Source: Oculatellaceae cyanobacterium Prado106
Lineage (GTDB): Bacteria; Cyanobacteriota; Cyanobacteriia; Elainellales; Elainellaceae
Length of the DNA stretch: 41,740 nt
Assembly (NCBI GenBank): GCA_025454315.1
Contig: JALOOP010000004.1
Location: 1 to 41,740, forward strand
Direction of reading: 5' to 3'
The notes under the pieces were generated by a model. It worked only from the letters and a program-made list of their open reading frames with translations. It was not told where the DNA came from and made no database searches. The first letter of the stretch is position 1; every line of letters starts with the position of its first letter. The position numbers were made by a program, and so were the translations under genes. Positions 1 to 8,618 of the stretch are shown piece by piece.

Positions 1-1
1 T

Positions 2-955
2 TTGATTACCTCTCGGTTTGACTTTTTGCGTAAACGTCCGCCTATTCCCAAGCATAATCATGTGGTTCTGGTGGGGGTGGGTCGCTTGGGGCAGCGCATT
101 GCCGATCTGCTGCAAACCTTCCGTCAACCCTTTGTAGCCATCACGGAGCAAACGGATCTGGCTTCTCGTAGCTCCATGCCGATCCTGTTGGGCAACCCGC
201 TGCAAGAATTGCCAAAGGCTAATCTGGCTTGGGCAAAGAGCATTATTGTGGTCACCGATGACCAGATGCTGAACCTGGAAATTGCTCTGCTAGCCCGGAA
301 CGCGGCGCAGCAGTTCCAGCGCGAAATTGGTCTGGTGGTGCGAACCTACGATCAGCGGTTTAGCGACAACCTGAGCAATCTGCTGCCGGATGCCAAAGCG
401 CTAGCTGCCTATGCGCTCTCGGCGGAGGCGTTTGCGGGTGCGGCCTTTGGAGAAAATATTTTGAGTTTGTTTCGGCTCAACAACCAGACGATTCTGGTGA
501 CCGAATATTTGATTCGCCCTGGAGATACGCTGATTGGCAAGCTCCTCTCGCAGATTTCCTATGGGTATAGCGTGGTTCCCATCCTGCATCAGGAAAACCA
601 TCCCTCACTCCAGGGTGATCCCAGTCGGTTTCTGCTGCCGCCGGATGAACGGGTGTTGGAGGAGGGCGATCGCCTCGTCATTCTCTCTTCGATCAACGGA
701 CTGCGAAGAATTGAACATGGTGACATGCTCCCCCCTCGCCGATGGCGCTTGCGGGTTGAGCAAACGTTGAATCAAGCGATTTTACAGGAAGCGAGTAGTC
801 GATTGTTTCGGATTGCAGGCTGTAGCCTGGAGCAGGCTCGGGCATTGATGGAGCAGTTACCGGGGGAAATGGAATTGGAGCTTTATGATTACCAGGCTCA
901 TCAGTTGGAGCAGGAGTTGGGGCGGTTGTTGCCCACGAGGTTATGGATGATTTGA
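2..955 (+). CDS. TrkA/RCK-domain NAD-binding protein (5' end outside window)
   Basis: This is the C-terminal part of a cytoplasmic K+-transport regulator or channel gating domain. An RCK_N Rossmann fold starts near residue 20 with the glycine motif GVGRLG. A TrkA_C-like domain follows near residues 165-230 (RPGDTLIGKL through EGDRLVILSS). The last 80 residues are a helical extension. The only start available is a TTG at base 2, with no visible ribosome site, and cyanobacterial proteins of this type are often twice as long with a second RCK unit. I therefore read the frame as entering from outside the window. The stop is followed 8 nt later by a GGGTGGAT array. Whether it gates its own pore or is a separate Trk/Ktr subunit cannot be told here. 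Confidence 0.8.
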   Translation: MITSRFDFLRKRPPIPKHNHVVLVGVGRLGQRIADLLQTFRQPFVAITEQTDLASRSSMPILLGNPLQELPKANLAWAKSIIVVTDDQMLNLEIALLARNAAQQFQREIGLVVRTYDQRFSDNLSNLLPDAKALAAYALSAEAFAGAAFGENILSLFRLNNQTILVTEYLIRPGDTLIGKLLSQISYGYSVVPILHQENHPSLQGDPSRFLLPPDERVLEEGDRLVILSSINGLRRIEHGDMLPPRRWRLRVEQTLNQAILQEASSRLFRIAGCSLEQARALMEQLPGEMELELYDYQAHQLEQELGRLLPTRLWMI

Positions 956-962
956 GAGAAAA

Positions 963-1247
963 GGGTGGATGGGTGGATGGGTGGATGGGTGGATGGGTGA
1001 CGCGATTTGGCTCTTTTTTTGCTAAGTAACTCTTTTCCCGTTTATCCTTTTTCTTTCTAATGGGGGAAATGATTACGCTTGAAATGAGTATTTGAAGTAG
1101 GAGGAATGCAAGCTGTGAAGCTAGAAGGCGATTTGGGAAAGGTTGTGACTCCTTAAGATAGAGGAGTCCCCCTTCTAGAAGTGCATGTGTTTCAAACATT
1201 CCTGCATCCTTTACCCATCCACCCATCCACCCTTCCACCCTTCCACC
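963..1247. repeat. Facing pair of 8-bp arrays: GGGTGGAT / ACCCATCC
   Basis: About 4.5 copies of GGGTGGAT run from 963 to 998, just after the RCK gene stop. Four copies of ACCCATCC/ACCCTTCC run from 1213 to 1247, just before the stop (on the minus strand) of the Uma2 gene. The arms are inverted relative to each other across about 215 bp and could pair as a long stem between two convergent genes. I see no gene in the spacer. Confidence 0.85.
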
Positions 1248-1250
1248 TAG

Positions 1251-1982
1251 CTAAAGGCGATCGGGATCTTCTCCCAACTCCCGGAGCTTGGCTGCCAAAC
1301 GGTCTGCTCGCGATCGCTCCCGCTCTGCCCGTTCCCGCTCCTGCTCTAGCAAAGCTTCTGCTTCCTGTCTGGCTAGAGTTTCCTGCCGCAGGGCTTGGAT
1401 TAGTTCATCCGAAGCCAGCAGCTTTTCTCCAGTGTCCTCTCGATAGAACCCGATTAGCGACTCTTCCACGGTTAACCGCAGTTTCAGGGGGTCGCTTCGT
1501 CCGTCTGTGATGGGTACATATAAACCTGCTTGCAAGCGATAGCCCCGCAGCTTTTCGGGAATCCATTCGCCTTTGGGGTCGAACTGCCAGTATTCAGGGA
1601 TGTCGAGACTTTCGTAGAGATCTTTCTTGGTTCCCTCGTCTCGCTCCTGGGTGCCTGCCGAAGTCATCTCAAAGATCACGGCGGGAACCTGTCCTTCTTC
1701 CCAGACCTTATAGTTGTCTCGCGCTCCCGGCGGGACGTTGAACACGACCATGATATCTGGCGCAACGCGGAATTTGGGAAAGCCTTGGACATAGTAAAGA
1801 AACTGATCGGCCAGGACGATCGCTTGCTGTCCTTCCAGGTAGTTCCGCAGGGCAACGACAGCATGAATAATGGCATCGATATGAACAGAGGTTTCTGCCA
1901 AAGGTTCACCGTCCGAGCTAGGGTAAACGACTTCGGTTCTTTGGGAGAGCGTGGTTTGGGGCAACGGCAGGAGCGAAGTCAT
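1251..1982 (-). CDS. Uma2 family (DUF820) endonuclease-like protein
   Basis: It belongs to the Uma2 family, proteins with a restriction-endonuclease-like fold that are greatly expanded in cyanobacteria; their biological role is unsettled. The family pattern is visible: an APDIMVVF segment with D76, an acidic strand VIFEMTS with E105, then the lysine pair K119-K120 in TKKDLYES, followed by IPEYWQFDP. Residues about 180-235 form a charged E/R-rich coiled-coil tail typical of many cyanobacterial members. At 243 residues the length is normal. It stands alone, convergent with the RCK gene, and its stop lies 4 nt from an inverted 8-bp array. The family assignment is secure; nuclease activity in this copy is inferred only. 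Confidence 0.85.
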   Translation of the reverse strand: MTSLLPLPQTTLSQRTEVVYPSSDGEPLAETSVHIDAIIHAVVALRNYLEGQQAIVLADQFLYYVQGFPKFRVAPDIMVVFNVPPGARDNYKVWEEGQVPAVIFEMTSAGTQERDEGTKKDLYESLDIPEYWQFDPKGEWIPEKLRGYRLQAGLYVPITDGRSDPLKLRLTVEESLIGFYREDTGEKLLASDELIQALRQETLARQEAEALLEQERERAERERSRADRLAAKLRELGEDPDRL

Positions 1983-2067
1983 AGTTAGTCCTGGGAATAC
2001 GCTTGTGGTGATCTTAACAAGCGATCGCCATAGAGCTTGTCTCCAAACAGTTTATTTTTATTGATTT

Positions 2068-3321
2068 CTAAGGAGCCGCGATCGCTTCTTCCGTCACCAA
2101 ATCAAACAAATGAATTTTCTCAGGCGTAATGGAAAGCCAAAGCGTTTCGCCGAGGCTGACCTGGCGATCGGATTCGATGCGGACTTGCAGGGGGGGAGAA
2201 GCATCCGGATATTGGTCGGCATCGCTGAGGCGGACGGTGAGGTAGGTTTCGCTGCCTAGGGCTTCGATGCGATCGACGGTCACCGGGATATTTTTGGAGG
2301 CAGGGACGCTGATGTGCAGATGCTCGGGGCGGATGCCGAGGGTGACGAACTGATCGTCGTAGTTTTTCAGGGATAGCTCCCAAATTTCGGGGAGGGAGAT
2401 GCGAAAGAGAGGGTGCAGCAGGAGGGAGGGCAGTTTGATTTGGACGGGCAGGAAGTTCATCGGCGGGGAACCAATGAACTCGGCGACGAAGCGGTTGGCG
2501 GGTTGGTTGTAGAGTTCCAGGGGACGGGCGATTTGTTGGATTTGTCCGCCGTTCATGACGGCAATGCGATCGCCCATGGTCATCGCTTCGGTCTGGTCAT
2601 GGGTGACGTAGATTGTGGTAATGCCCAGTTTTTTTTGCAGATTGACGATTTGGGTGCGGGTTTCGGTGCGGAGTTTGGCATCCAGGTTGGAGAGCGGTTC
2701 GTCCATCAGGAAAACCTGGGGATTGCGCGCCATAGCTCGACCGAGAGCAACCCGCTGCTTTTGGCCGCCAGAAAGCTGCTTGGGCAGTCGATTGAGGAGG
2801 GTGTCGATTTGTAGCATTTCGGCAATGGTGCCGACTCGGTGGGCGATCGCCCGTTCCTGTTCCGACTCATATCGCCATCTTCTGGGCAGAGGCCGGGTGC
2901 TGCCTACCATCAGTTTTTCGATCCAGTTGCTCTGTTCCGCTTCAACCCATTTACCGCTACGGCGCAATCCAAAGGCCAGATTGTCGTAGACCGTCATGTG
3001 CGGGTAGAGCGCGTAGCTTTGGAACACCATGGCAATGTCTCGCTCTTTGGGCGGGAGGGTGTTGACGAGGCGATCGCCCACTCGAATATTGCCGCCTGTG
3101 AGGGTTTCCAACCCAGCAATCAACCGCAGCAGGGTGCTTTTGCCACAGCCAGAAGGGCCGACCAGCACCATGAACTCGCCGTTCTCGATCGAGAGATTAA
3201 TCCGCCGAAGCACCTGGGTAGCGGCTGGATGCTCTTCCGGCGCAGACGACTGCGGGACGCTTCCCTTGCCCGATCGCTGGGAAAAACTTTTGTAGACATT
3301 CTCTAAATCAACTTGCGCCAC
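2068..3321 (-). CDS. Carbohydrate ABC transporter ATP-binding protein (MalK/UgpC type)
   Basis: This is the ATPase of a CUT1-type sugar or glycerol-phosphate importer, acting at the inner face of the plasma membrane. Walker A is GPSGCGKST (near residue 56), the Q-loop is VFQSYALYPHM, the signature is LSGGQKQR, Walker B is VFLMDEP and the switch region is IYVTHD. A C-terminal TOBE/regulatory region follows (LGIRPEHL motif). An extra stretch of about 35 residues lies between the Q-loop helices and the signature (starting GKWVEAEQSNW), making it longer than E. coli MalK there. No permease or binding protein adjoins it; the only sugar permease in the window is 5.4 kb away. Cyanobacteria often share one such ATPase among several scattered importers, so the substrate cannot be named. 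Confidence 0.9.
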   Translation of the reverse strand: MAQVDLENVYKSFSQRSGKGSVPQSSAPEEHPAATQVLRRINLSIENGEFMVLVGPSGCGKSTLLRLIAGLETLTGGNIRVGDRLVNTLPPKERDIAMVFQSYALYPHMTVYDNLAFGLRRSGKWVEAEQSNWIEKLMVGSTRPLPRRWRYESEQERAIAHRVGTIAEMLQIDTLLNRLPKQLSGGQKQRVALGRAMARNPQVFLMDEPLSNLDAKLRTETRTQIVNLQKKLGITTIYVTHDQTEAMTMGDRIAVMNGGQIQQIARPLELYNQPANRFVAEFIGSPPMNFLPVQIKLPSLLLHPLFRISLPEIWELSLKNYDDQFVTLGIRPEHLHISVPASKNIPVTVDRIEALGSETYLTVRLSDADQYPDASPPLQVRIESDRQVSLGETLWLSITPEKIHLFDLVTEEAIAAP

Positions 3322-3683
3322 GGTGATGAATCGTCCTGTTTAGCTTTTACCGAACCGGGGAAGGGGGAAGGGGAAAGGGGGAAAGGGGGAAACCATGAGT
3401 TTGTGGGCGTTAGAACCGGGGAAAGGCGAAAGGCGAAAGGCGAAAGGGGGAAACAATGAGCCTGTGGGCATTGAAGTCGGTCGCGGAAAGGACAAGAATC
3501 AAGATCAATAAAATCCCTTTCCCCTTTTCCCTTTTCCCTTTTCCCTTTTCCCTTTTCCCTTTCCCCTTCCCCCCTTCCCCCTTCCCCCACTCCATACCCT
3601 CTGAATAAACCCTAACCCTCCAACCAATAGAGCAGTGTAGCGAATTTCAGTCACTCTCTCTTGGATTTTGGGATTTTAAGGTT
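3322..3683. repeat. Spacer with duplicated 62-bp unit and facing G/A - C/T arrays
   Basis: Between the divergent ABC ATPase and PPC genes, positions about 3352-3412 and 3413-3475 are a tandem duplication of roughly 62 bp. Each copy starts GAACCGGGG, carries a GGGGAAA or GGCGAAA heptamer run, and ends near ATGAGYYTGTGGGCRTT. A long complementary array (CCCTTTTCCC type) follows at 3514-3592. The purine arm faces the pyrimidine arm, so the region can fold as a large hairpin. Promoters for both genes must lie within this spacer, but I cannot pick them. Confidence 0.8.
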
Positions 3684-4793
3684 ATGTCAGAACTTACTTC
3701 ACGTACTCAGACTTTTGCTCAGTCCGCTCGTTCCAGGGCTGCCCAGACGATTCGGGACTCGCTCAATCGGCGGACGAACCGGGTGGATACGTTCACCGTT
3801 AATCTCAGTAAGCGTAGCAGTTTTAACGCCAATCTCAGCGGTATTAAGCGCAAAAACAATGTGGATTTGGAACTGCTCAACAGCAGTGGGACTGTGATTG
3901 CGGCCTCGCGGAATCCAGGTAGACGCAGCGAACAGATTGTCCTGGGAGACTTGGCGGCTGGCACCTACACGCTGCGGACAACGCTGAAGCGGGGCAAGCA
4001 GACTGCCTATCGCTTGGTGCATGATTCAACGCCTCTCACGCCTGCGGATTTTGCTGGGAATACACCTGGAACGGCGCGTAGTCTAGGTTCACTGAGTGCT
4101 TCCCCGATGACGATGTCGGACTATGTGGGTTCAGAAGACAGCAATGATTTCTATGGCTTTACCGTGGGGGAACCGGGTTCGCCCAGTGCCAAGCTGAGCC
4201 TGAAGCTGACGGGGGCGGCAGGTGGATTGCTGAGAAACGGCGACAGGTTTGGCAATATCTCGGTGAAGCTTCGCAACAGCCTCAATGAAGTCATTGAAAC
4301 AGAGTCTTCGGTGTTTGATGGCAATGCGATCGAATTCACCCAAACGCTGGCCGCTGGCAACTATTTTGTGGAGATCGTCCCCTACTTTAGAGATGGCGGT
4401 GGGGATTATGACCTGACCTTAAGTGCGGCGGCAATCGCAGACTCCGCAGGCAACACACCCGCCACGGCTCGCACCGTTGGCCTCAGTTCGATTCCCGCCA
4501 GCTTCCAAGATTTCGTCGGCGCAGGTGACCCCTCCGATTTCTACAAGTTCACCTTGGGCAGCCCCAGGACGCTAAACCTAACCCTGACCGGGGTGGGCGG
4601 CAATCTCCTGGAAGATGGCATTCAGGTAAAACTGCGCGATAGCCTGAACAATGTGATTCGGACGGAAAATTCAGTGTTTGATGGAGCCAGTATTTCGTTG
4701 ACGCGATCGCTGACCGCAGGCACCTATTTTGTAGAGGTTTCACCCTACTTCGACAGCGACAATACGCCCTATGTGTTGAGTTTGTCGGCGTAA
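3684..4793 (+). CDS. Pre-peptidase C-terminal (PPC) domain repeat protein
   Basis: The protein consists of about three consecutive PPC-type beta-sandwich modules. Recurring features are VDTFTVNLSK/DFYKFTLGS strands, L-x-L-T-L-TG, and the closing GTYxxEVxPYF-D(x)nYxLxLS motif (ends near residues 115, 245 and 369). PPC domains normally flank secreted proteases, but no catalytic domain is present and I see no signal peptide at the chosen start (MSELTSRTQ). It may be an adhesive or carbohydrate-binding structural protein exported by another route. The ATG at 3684 follows an AT-rich leader with no strong ribosome site. The stop codon abuts a GGGGAAA-type array. The domain call is firm; the role is unknown. 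Confidence 0.8.
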   Translation: MSELTSRTQTFAQSARSRAAQTIRDSLNRRTNRVDTFTVNLSKRSSFNANLSGIKRKNNVDLELLNSSGTVIAASRNPGRRSEQIVLGDLAAGTYTLRTTLKRGKQTAYRLVHDSTPLTPADFAGNTPGTARSLGSLSASPMTMSDYVGSEDSNDFYGFTVGEPGSPSAKLSLKLTGAAGGLLRNGDRFGNISVKLRNSLNEVIETESSVFDGNAIEFTQTLAAGNYFVEIVPYFRDGGGDYDLTLSAAAIADSAGNTPATARTVGLSSIPASFQDFVGAGDPSDFYKFTLGSPRTLNLTLTGVGGNLLEDGIQVKLRDSLNNVIRTENSVFDGASISLTRSLTAGTYFVEVSPYFDSDNTPYVLSLSA

Positions 4794-5023
4794 GGGAAGG
4801 TAGGGGAAAGGGGGAAGGGGAAAAGGGAAAGGGGGATCTCTGGCTGGATGTCGAAGATCTGGCTTAGTTCTCTCAATAATCAGAAAGCCGAGGATTGGGT
4901 TCATTGCATTTCAATGTTGATTCACAATGCCCAATCGATGTTCGAGACAACATCCCAACCCAACTTTTAAGCCATTCCTCCAATCCGCTCCCTTTCCCCT
5001 TTCCCCTTTTCCCTTTCCCCTTC
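4794..5023. repeat. Facing pair of GGGGAAA-type arrays between convergent genes
   Basis: A purine arm at 4794-4835 begins at the base after the PPC gene stop. A pyrimidine arm (CCCTTTCCCC type) at 4988-5023 ends 4 bp before the stop of the convergent nucleotidyltransferase gene. The arms share the motif and are inverted across about 150 bp with no gene between them. Confidence 0.8.
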
Positions 5024-5027
5024 TTAT

Positions 5028-6194
5028 CTACTGTCCATTAATACTCAGCAACTCCGCGATCGCCCGATGCTCATCCGGGGGAACGGCGGGTAGGTCGTGG
5101 CGGGTGTCGGTGATCAGCCAGTCGAGGGCAGCGGCTTGGACATCGATCGCGGCTCCGGTTTTATCAACACAGTGGCGACCGAAGACGAGCTTATCGACCA
5201 AACGAACGCCTTCACCGAGGCGGGAGTATTGGAAAATGACGCTGTTATCGACCGTGGCGTTGCGGCAGATGTGGCAGTTGGGGCCAATCATGGAGGGGCC
5301 GATGATGGTGGCACCGTCTTCGACACGGGTCATGCCGCCGATGTAGATGGGGCCTTCGACATGGACTTTGTCCCAGTTGATATCGACGTTGAGTCCGGTG
5401 TAGATGCCGGGGGCGATTTCATGGCCAGGAATTTGGACATTTTTGACCTTGCCCTTCATCACGTCGCGGATGGCCTGCCAGTAGTCGGGGACTTTTCCAA
5501 TATCGACCCACTCAAATTCCATGGAGATGCCGTAGAAGGGCGCGCCTTTCTCCACCAGCTTGGGAAACAGTTGGCTGCCGATGTCGTACTCAACGCCGGA
5601 GGGAATGTAGTTAAAAATCTCGGGTTCAAAGATGTAGATCCCGGTGTTGATGTCGGTGCTGAGGGCTTCTTCGACCGGGGGTTTTTCCTGAAAGGCTTGG
5701 ATGCGGCCTTCTGCATCCGTGACGACGACACCGTAGCTGGAGACTTCTTCGCGAGGGACGGATTTCATGATGACTGTGGCGATCGACCCTTTTTCCCGGT
5801 GTTTACGGACGGCTTCGGTCAGATCCAGGTCGATCAGGGCATCGCCGCAGAGAACAACAAAGGTATCGTCGAAGAAGGGGGAGAAGTCCTGGATGCGGCG
5901 CATTCCTCCGGCGGAACCAAGAGCTTCACCGACCAGTTCGCCGTCTACAATACGGCCTTCAAAGGAGTAGGCGATCTGGACGCCAAACCGCTGACCATCG
6001 CAGAAATAGCTTTCAATTTCGTTGGCCAAGTGGCTGACATTGACCATAATTTCATTAAAGCCATGTTGCCGCAGCAACTCAACCAGGAATTCCATCACTG
6101 GCTTTTGCAGGATGGGCATCATGGGCTTGGGGATGGTGTACGTAATGGGTCGCACCCGAGTTCCCTTACCAGCCGCCAGAATCATGGCTTTCAT
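5028..6194 (-). CDS. Sugar-phosphate nucleotidyltransferase (NDP-sugar pyrophosphorylase)
   Basis: This cytoplasmic enzyme transfers an NMP to a sugar 1-phosphate, as mannose-1-phosphate guanylyltransferases and glucose-1-phosphate nucleotidylyltransferases do, supplying NDP-sugars for polysaccharides or glycoconjugates. The N-terminus has the signature LAAGKGTRVRPITYTIPKPM. Next come the GEALGSAGG and CGDALIDLDL loops, then EWVDIGKVPDYWQA. The last 120 residues are a left-handed beta-helix of hexapeptides (GPSMIGPNCHI..., ATVDNSVIF). I start at ATG 6194 because AGGA lies 5 nt upstream and the protein then begins MKAMILAAG; an upstream in-frame start would add 19 unrelated residues. Length is 388 residues. 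The exact sugar and nucleotide cannot be assigned from sequence alone. Confidence 0.9.
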   Translation of the reverse strand: MKAMILAAGKGTRVRPITYTIPKPMMPILQKPVMEFLVELLRQHGFNEIMVNVSHLANEIESYFCDGQRFGVQIAYSFEGRIVDGELVGEALGSAGGMRRIQDFSPFFDDTFVVLCGDALIDLDLTEAVRKHREKGSIATVIMKSVPREEVSSYGVVVTDAEGRIQAFQEKPPVEEALSTDINTGIYIFEPEIFNYIPSGVEYDIGSQLFPKLVEKGAPFYGISMEFEWVDIGKVPDYWQAIRDVMKGKVKNVQIPGHEIAPGIYTGLNVDINWDKVHVEGPIYIGGMTRVEDGATIIGPSMIGPNCHICRNATVDNSVIFQYSRLGEGVRLVDKLVFGRHCVDKTGAAIDVQAAALDWLITDTRHDLPAVPPDEHRAIAELLSINGQ

Positions 6195-6520
6195 AGAATT
6201 CCTAACCTTTCCCTTGTTTTTTTGATTTCGTTTGAATGAGCGATCGCCCATTCAGCCACTTCGTAGGACTTTCAGCAGTGATCAATGGTTAGACAAGCTT
6301 TGAGCAATTGATTGACATCAATAGGGGTCAGCATCGCCTCCAAAATCCTTTAGCTCAAAATTCTCTAGCTGTAGACCATCCTCTAGTTTTTCACAATTTT
6401 TTAACCATGCTGATGACAACGCAACAATTTTGCAGAATTTAGAGGGGAAATGCAAGCCGACATCCCGATGCTCAAACCTGAAATGCCTTTAGGCTAGCCA
6501 CTTCCCCCATCTTTGCAACA

Positions 6521-6580
6521 ATTGTGGACATTAAGATTGTGGACATTAAGATTGAGGACATTAAGATTGAGGACATTAAG
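6521..6580. repeat. 15-bp minisatellite, four units
   Basis: There are four exact-length head-to-tail units: ATTGTGGACATTAAG twice, then ATTGAGGACATTAAG twice. The single shared T/A change between the first and last pair suggests stepwise doubling. The period is a multiple of three, which creates a spurious minus-strand ORF with an LMSSI-like repeat. Confidence 0.9.
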
Positions 6581-6808
6581 GTGTAGCTATTGAGACTAGA
6601 CAGGTAGAAAATCAAATGCGATCGCACCCTAATCAATACCTGACTATTTGCACCATACAACCCAGACCTCCCATCCCAAGTGTCCCAAACGGTGGAAATT
6701 GGTGAGGGTGTCAGGAGATTTTTGAGGCTGCTGAAAAAACTCCATGGGGCAATTGTGCCTCATCCAGCCAATTCCGTCATAAAACCATGCCCCATCCTCC
6801 ACTGCAAC

Positions 6809-6905
6809 CTATAGCGTTCCGATTTAATTTTTGAAATATTTGCTGAAGGGATAGGGGCGGACTTAACCCGCCTAGCCCTTCAATAGACATTTTGGATTGC
6901 TATAG
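6809..6905. mobile_element. MITE-like palindromic element with CTATAGC/GCTATAG ends
   Basis: The 97-bp element begins CTATAGCGTTCC and ends GGATTGCTATAG, giving 7-bp perfect terminal inverted repeats. It contains an inner palindrome (AAGGGATAGGGGCGG against CCGCCTAGCCCTT). It encodes no protein. The shape fits a non-autonomous transposon relic or REP-like sequence; the parent transposase is not in the window. Confidence 0.5.
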
Positions 6906-7092
6906 AACATTGAGACATAGAGAGACATAGAACAATGTGCCCACTCGCTCAGAACAAGCGACTCTAACCCCAAATTCAATCAGGAAAGCTAATTTTAATC
7001 ACAATACTGATTAGTCTAACGGATATCTCAACGGCTTGGCAGGAAATCATTTTGTGATATAGTACAAATGAATTATGTTTTAGGTTCAAAAA

Positions 7093-8010
7093 TTACTCAT
7101 CCAGTTTCAGACTCCGAACCTTCAAGTCCTCATAAAAGGTTTCCTGAGCCAGCTCGACTTTAGATTGTGCTGAGAGAAATAGCAATGCCCAAAAAACACC
7201 GACGCGATCGTGGGTGGTAGCAGGTGTAACAACGGTTGAAGGAGTCGTCGAAGCTGCTAGGTTGGAGGAGGCGGGCGATCGCGGGGACGAGCTTGGTTTA
7301 GGTTTGCTGCTTTTCGCTTCGGGGTTGGAGTCAGCTTGGTTGCTGCCTTCAATTTCGTCATAAAGCTCAGAGTTGACCCACATCTCCAGGAGAATTTCAA
7401 ATTCGCACCATTCCTGATCCTGGTTAATTTCTTGCCAATGCAGCGCCAGAAACTGATCGAGGGCAGCAGCCACTTCGGAGAGGTTTTCCTGGTGGGCGAG
7501 TTGGGCGATCGCACGGATGGCCTGGGTGCGGGACTGAGGACGGGGACGACGAATCGTGCCCCGCTGAGGCTTGGGGTCAGCCACAGCCGCCGCCATAACG
7601 TTGAGTTGGGCAATCAGTTCTTGCAGCGTGACTCGACGATTTTGCGCCGGGGGCGAAGTGGCGCGGCGACGAATCCGGCGTTCCAGATTCAGAGGAAGCG
7701 GGGCATCGAGAAAGCTTTCGCCGTCTAAAAATTCTTCAGAGGGGACTTCTTCGGTGGCTTCGGCCTCCAATCTCGCCAGAGTGTCCGCTTTCAGCAGCAG
7801 CAGCATGGAGGCATACAAAAATGCCTGCCCCGATTGCAGCAGGTCGGCTTCGTAGGGGGCACGCCCTTCTTCGTTAACGCGAACCGGCTGGAGCTTACTT
7901 AAGAAGCGATCGATAACTTCCACAACCTGAACATCCCACGGGTCAATCTCTCCTCGTTCGGCTAAGTCGATGAGGAGGGCGATCGCATTTTGAGCCAGGG
8001 AGAGGGTCAT
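7093..8010 (-). CDS. scpA: Segregation and condensation protein A (ScpA, kleisin)
   Basis: ScpA bridges the Smc ATPase heads with ScpB and helps compact and segregate the chromosome. The N-terminus LAQNAIALLIDLAERGEIDPWDVQVVEVIDRF is the kleisin helix that contacts the Smc neck, here without the long leader of Bacillus ScpA. Middle helices carry LLLKADTLARLE and the R/P-rich ERRIRRRATSPPAQ. The winged-helix C-terminus (FWALLFLSAQSKVELAQETFYEDLKV) is intact. A low-complexity S/P/T-rich insert lies at about residues 225-268, just before the last domain. Length is 305 residues. Two tiny ORFs and a sugar permease lie upstream on the same strand; whether they are cotranscribed is unknown. Confidence 0.88.
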   Translation of the reverse strand: MTLSLAQNAIALLIDLAERGEIDPWDVQVVEVIDRFLSKLQPVRVNEEGRAPYEADLLQSGQAFLYASMLLLLKADTLARLEAEATEEVPSEEFLDGESFLDAPLPLNLERRIRRRATSPPAQNRRVTLQELIAQLNVMAAAVADPKPQRGTIRRPRPQSRTQAIRAIAQLAHQENLSEVAAALDQFLALHWQEINQDQEWCEFEILLEMWVNSELYDEIEGSNQADSNPEAKSSKPKPSSSPRSPASSNLAASTTPSTVVTPATTHDRVGVFWALLFLSAQSKVELAQETFYEDLKVRSLKLDE

Positions 8011-8086
8011 GAAGGCGCGCGTCTAGGGGGAGTCTGGGGGGAATGGGTCGATGGATTTCAGTGAATTTTAGAAATGCTTTGACCTT

Positions 8087-8197
8087 TTACCTGATACTAG
8101 CGCGGACAAAGTAAATTGCTGCGATGAAAATCAACATCAGCAGGGCGATCGGTACCCAGAGGCTCCAGAGGCTAGATGGATCAAGAAGGGCTGACAT
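8087..8197 (-). CDS. Possible 36-residue single-span membrane peptide
   Basis: The reading frame runs from ATG at 8197 to TAA at 8087. It encodes a short polar N-terminus with two tryptophans (DPSSLWSLWVP), one hydrophobic helix (IALLMLIFIAAIYFV) and a basic end (RASIR). This is the architecture of small cyanobacterial photosynthetic or NDH-1 subunits, but I do not recognise it as a named one. There is no strong ribosome site, and it sits between scpA and another small ORF on the same strand. The amphipathic design with a positive tail makes chance less likely, yet coding status rests only on composition. Confidence 0.4.
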   Translation of the reverse strand: MSALLDPSSLWSLWVPIALLMLIFIAAIYFVRASIR

Positions 8198-8242
8198 TAA
8201 GCGAGTACATGGCGGACAGGGGCTGGCAGGAAATGGGGCTGC

Positions 8243-8431
8243 TTATAGACGGCTTTTGACCATGGCCTGCAACCGCTCTAAAGGATATTCTGCCGCAAAG
8301 CTATCCCAACGCTTGGCATGGCCAGCCGCATTGTAGACATAAAAAATTCCGGCAATGGTACGGCTAGAAGTAATTAAGTCTAAGGCTCTTGCGAGGTTTA
8401 AACACTGGGTGAATTCGTTTGCAGGGGTCAT
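8243..8431 (-). CDS. Small conserved-looking hypothetical protein (62 aa)
   Basis: It encodes a compact 62-residue soluble protein: helix LNLARALDLITSSRTIAG, strand IFYVYNA, then AKRWDSFAAEYPLERLQAMVKSRL. The balanced composition and a clear W/Y/F core suggest a real fold. No catalytic motif is visible and I cannot name a family with certainty. It precedes the 36-residue ORF and scpA on the same strand with short gaps, so a small operon is possible. No strong ribosome site is seen before the ATG. Confidence 0.5.
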   Translation of the reverse strand: MTPANEFTQCLNLARALDLITSSRTIAGIFYVYNAAGHAKRWDSFAAEYPLERLQAMVKSRL

Positions 8432-8618
8432 TTCAGTGTAGTGCTTTATTTAAGATGCTAAAGAAGAATTGCGATGATCAAGATAGATGTAACATTGCGA
8501 TTTAATGCGTACAACAGCCTTGAGGTAGATCCATCCTTTAAGAGTAATCAGATCTTGGCATGTTTGCCGCAATTCAATGGGCAAACCGAAATAGACAGAT
8601 ACACTTCTTAAAGAAACA

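Larger units (their letters stand above)
6195..7092. other. Gene-free spacer of about 900 bp
   Basis: No ORF here has convincing protein features. The spacer holds a perfect 15-bp minisatellite (6521-6580), a possible hairpin ATGGGGCA/TGCCCCAT (6744-6795) and a MITE-like element bounded by CTATAGC/GCTATAG (6809-6905). AT-rich DNA follows up to the 3' end of scpA. Confidence 0.6.

Noticed and set aside
2-10. TTG at base 2 as true start of the RCK gene
   Set aside because: No ribosome site can be seen at the edge and the protein starts directly before an RCK fold, so the frame most likely enters from outside.
5097-6239. Long plus-strand ORF (380 codons) opposite the nucleotidyltransferase
   Set aside because: It is a mirror of a GC-rich gene on the minus strand; the Asp/Gly/Val-rich translation has no domain.
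6472-6660. 62-codon ORF with LMSSI repeats
   Set aside because: The repeat is the translation of a 15-bp minisatellite; composition is not protein-like elsewhere.
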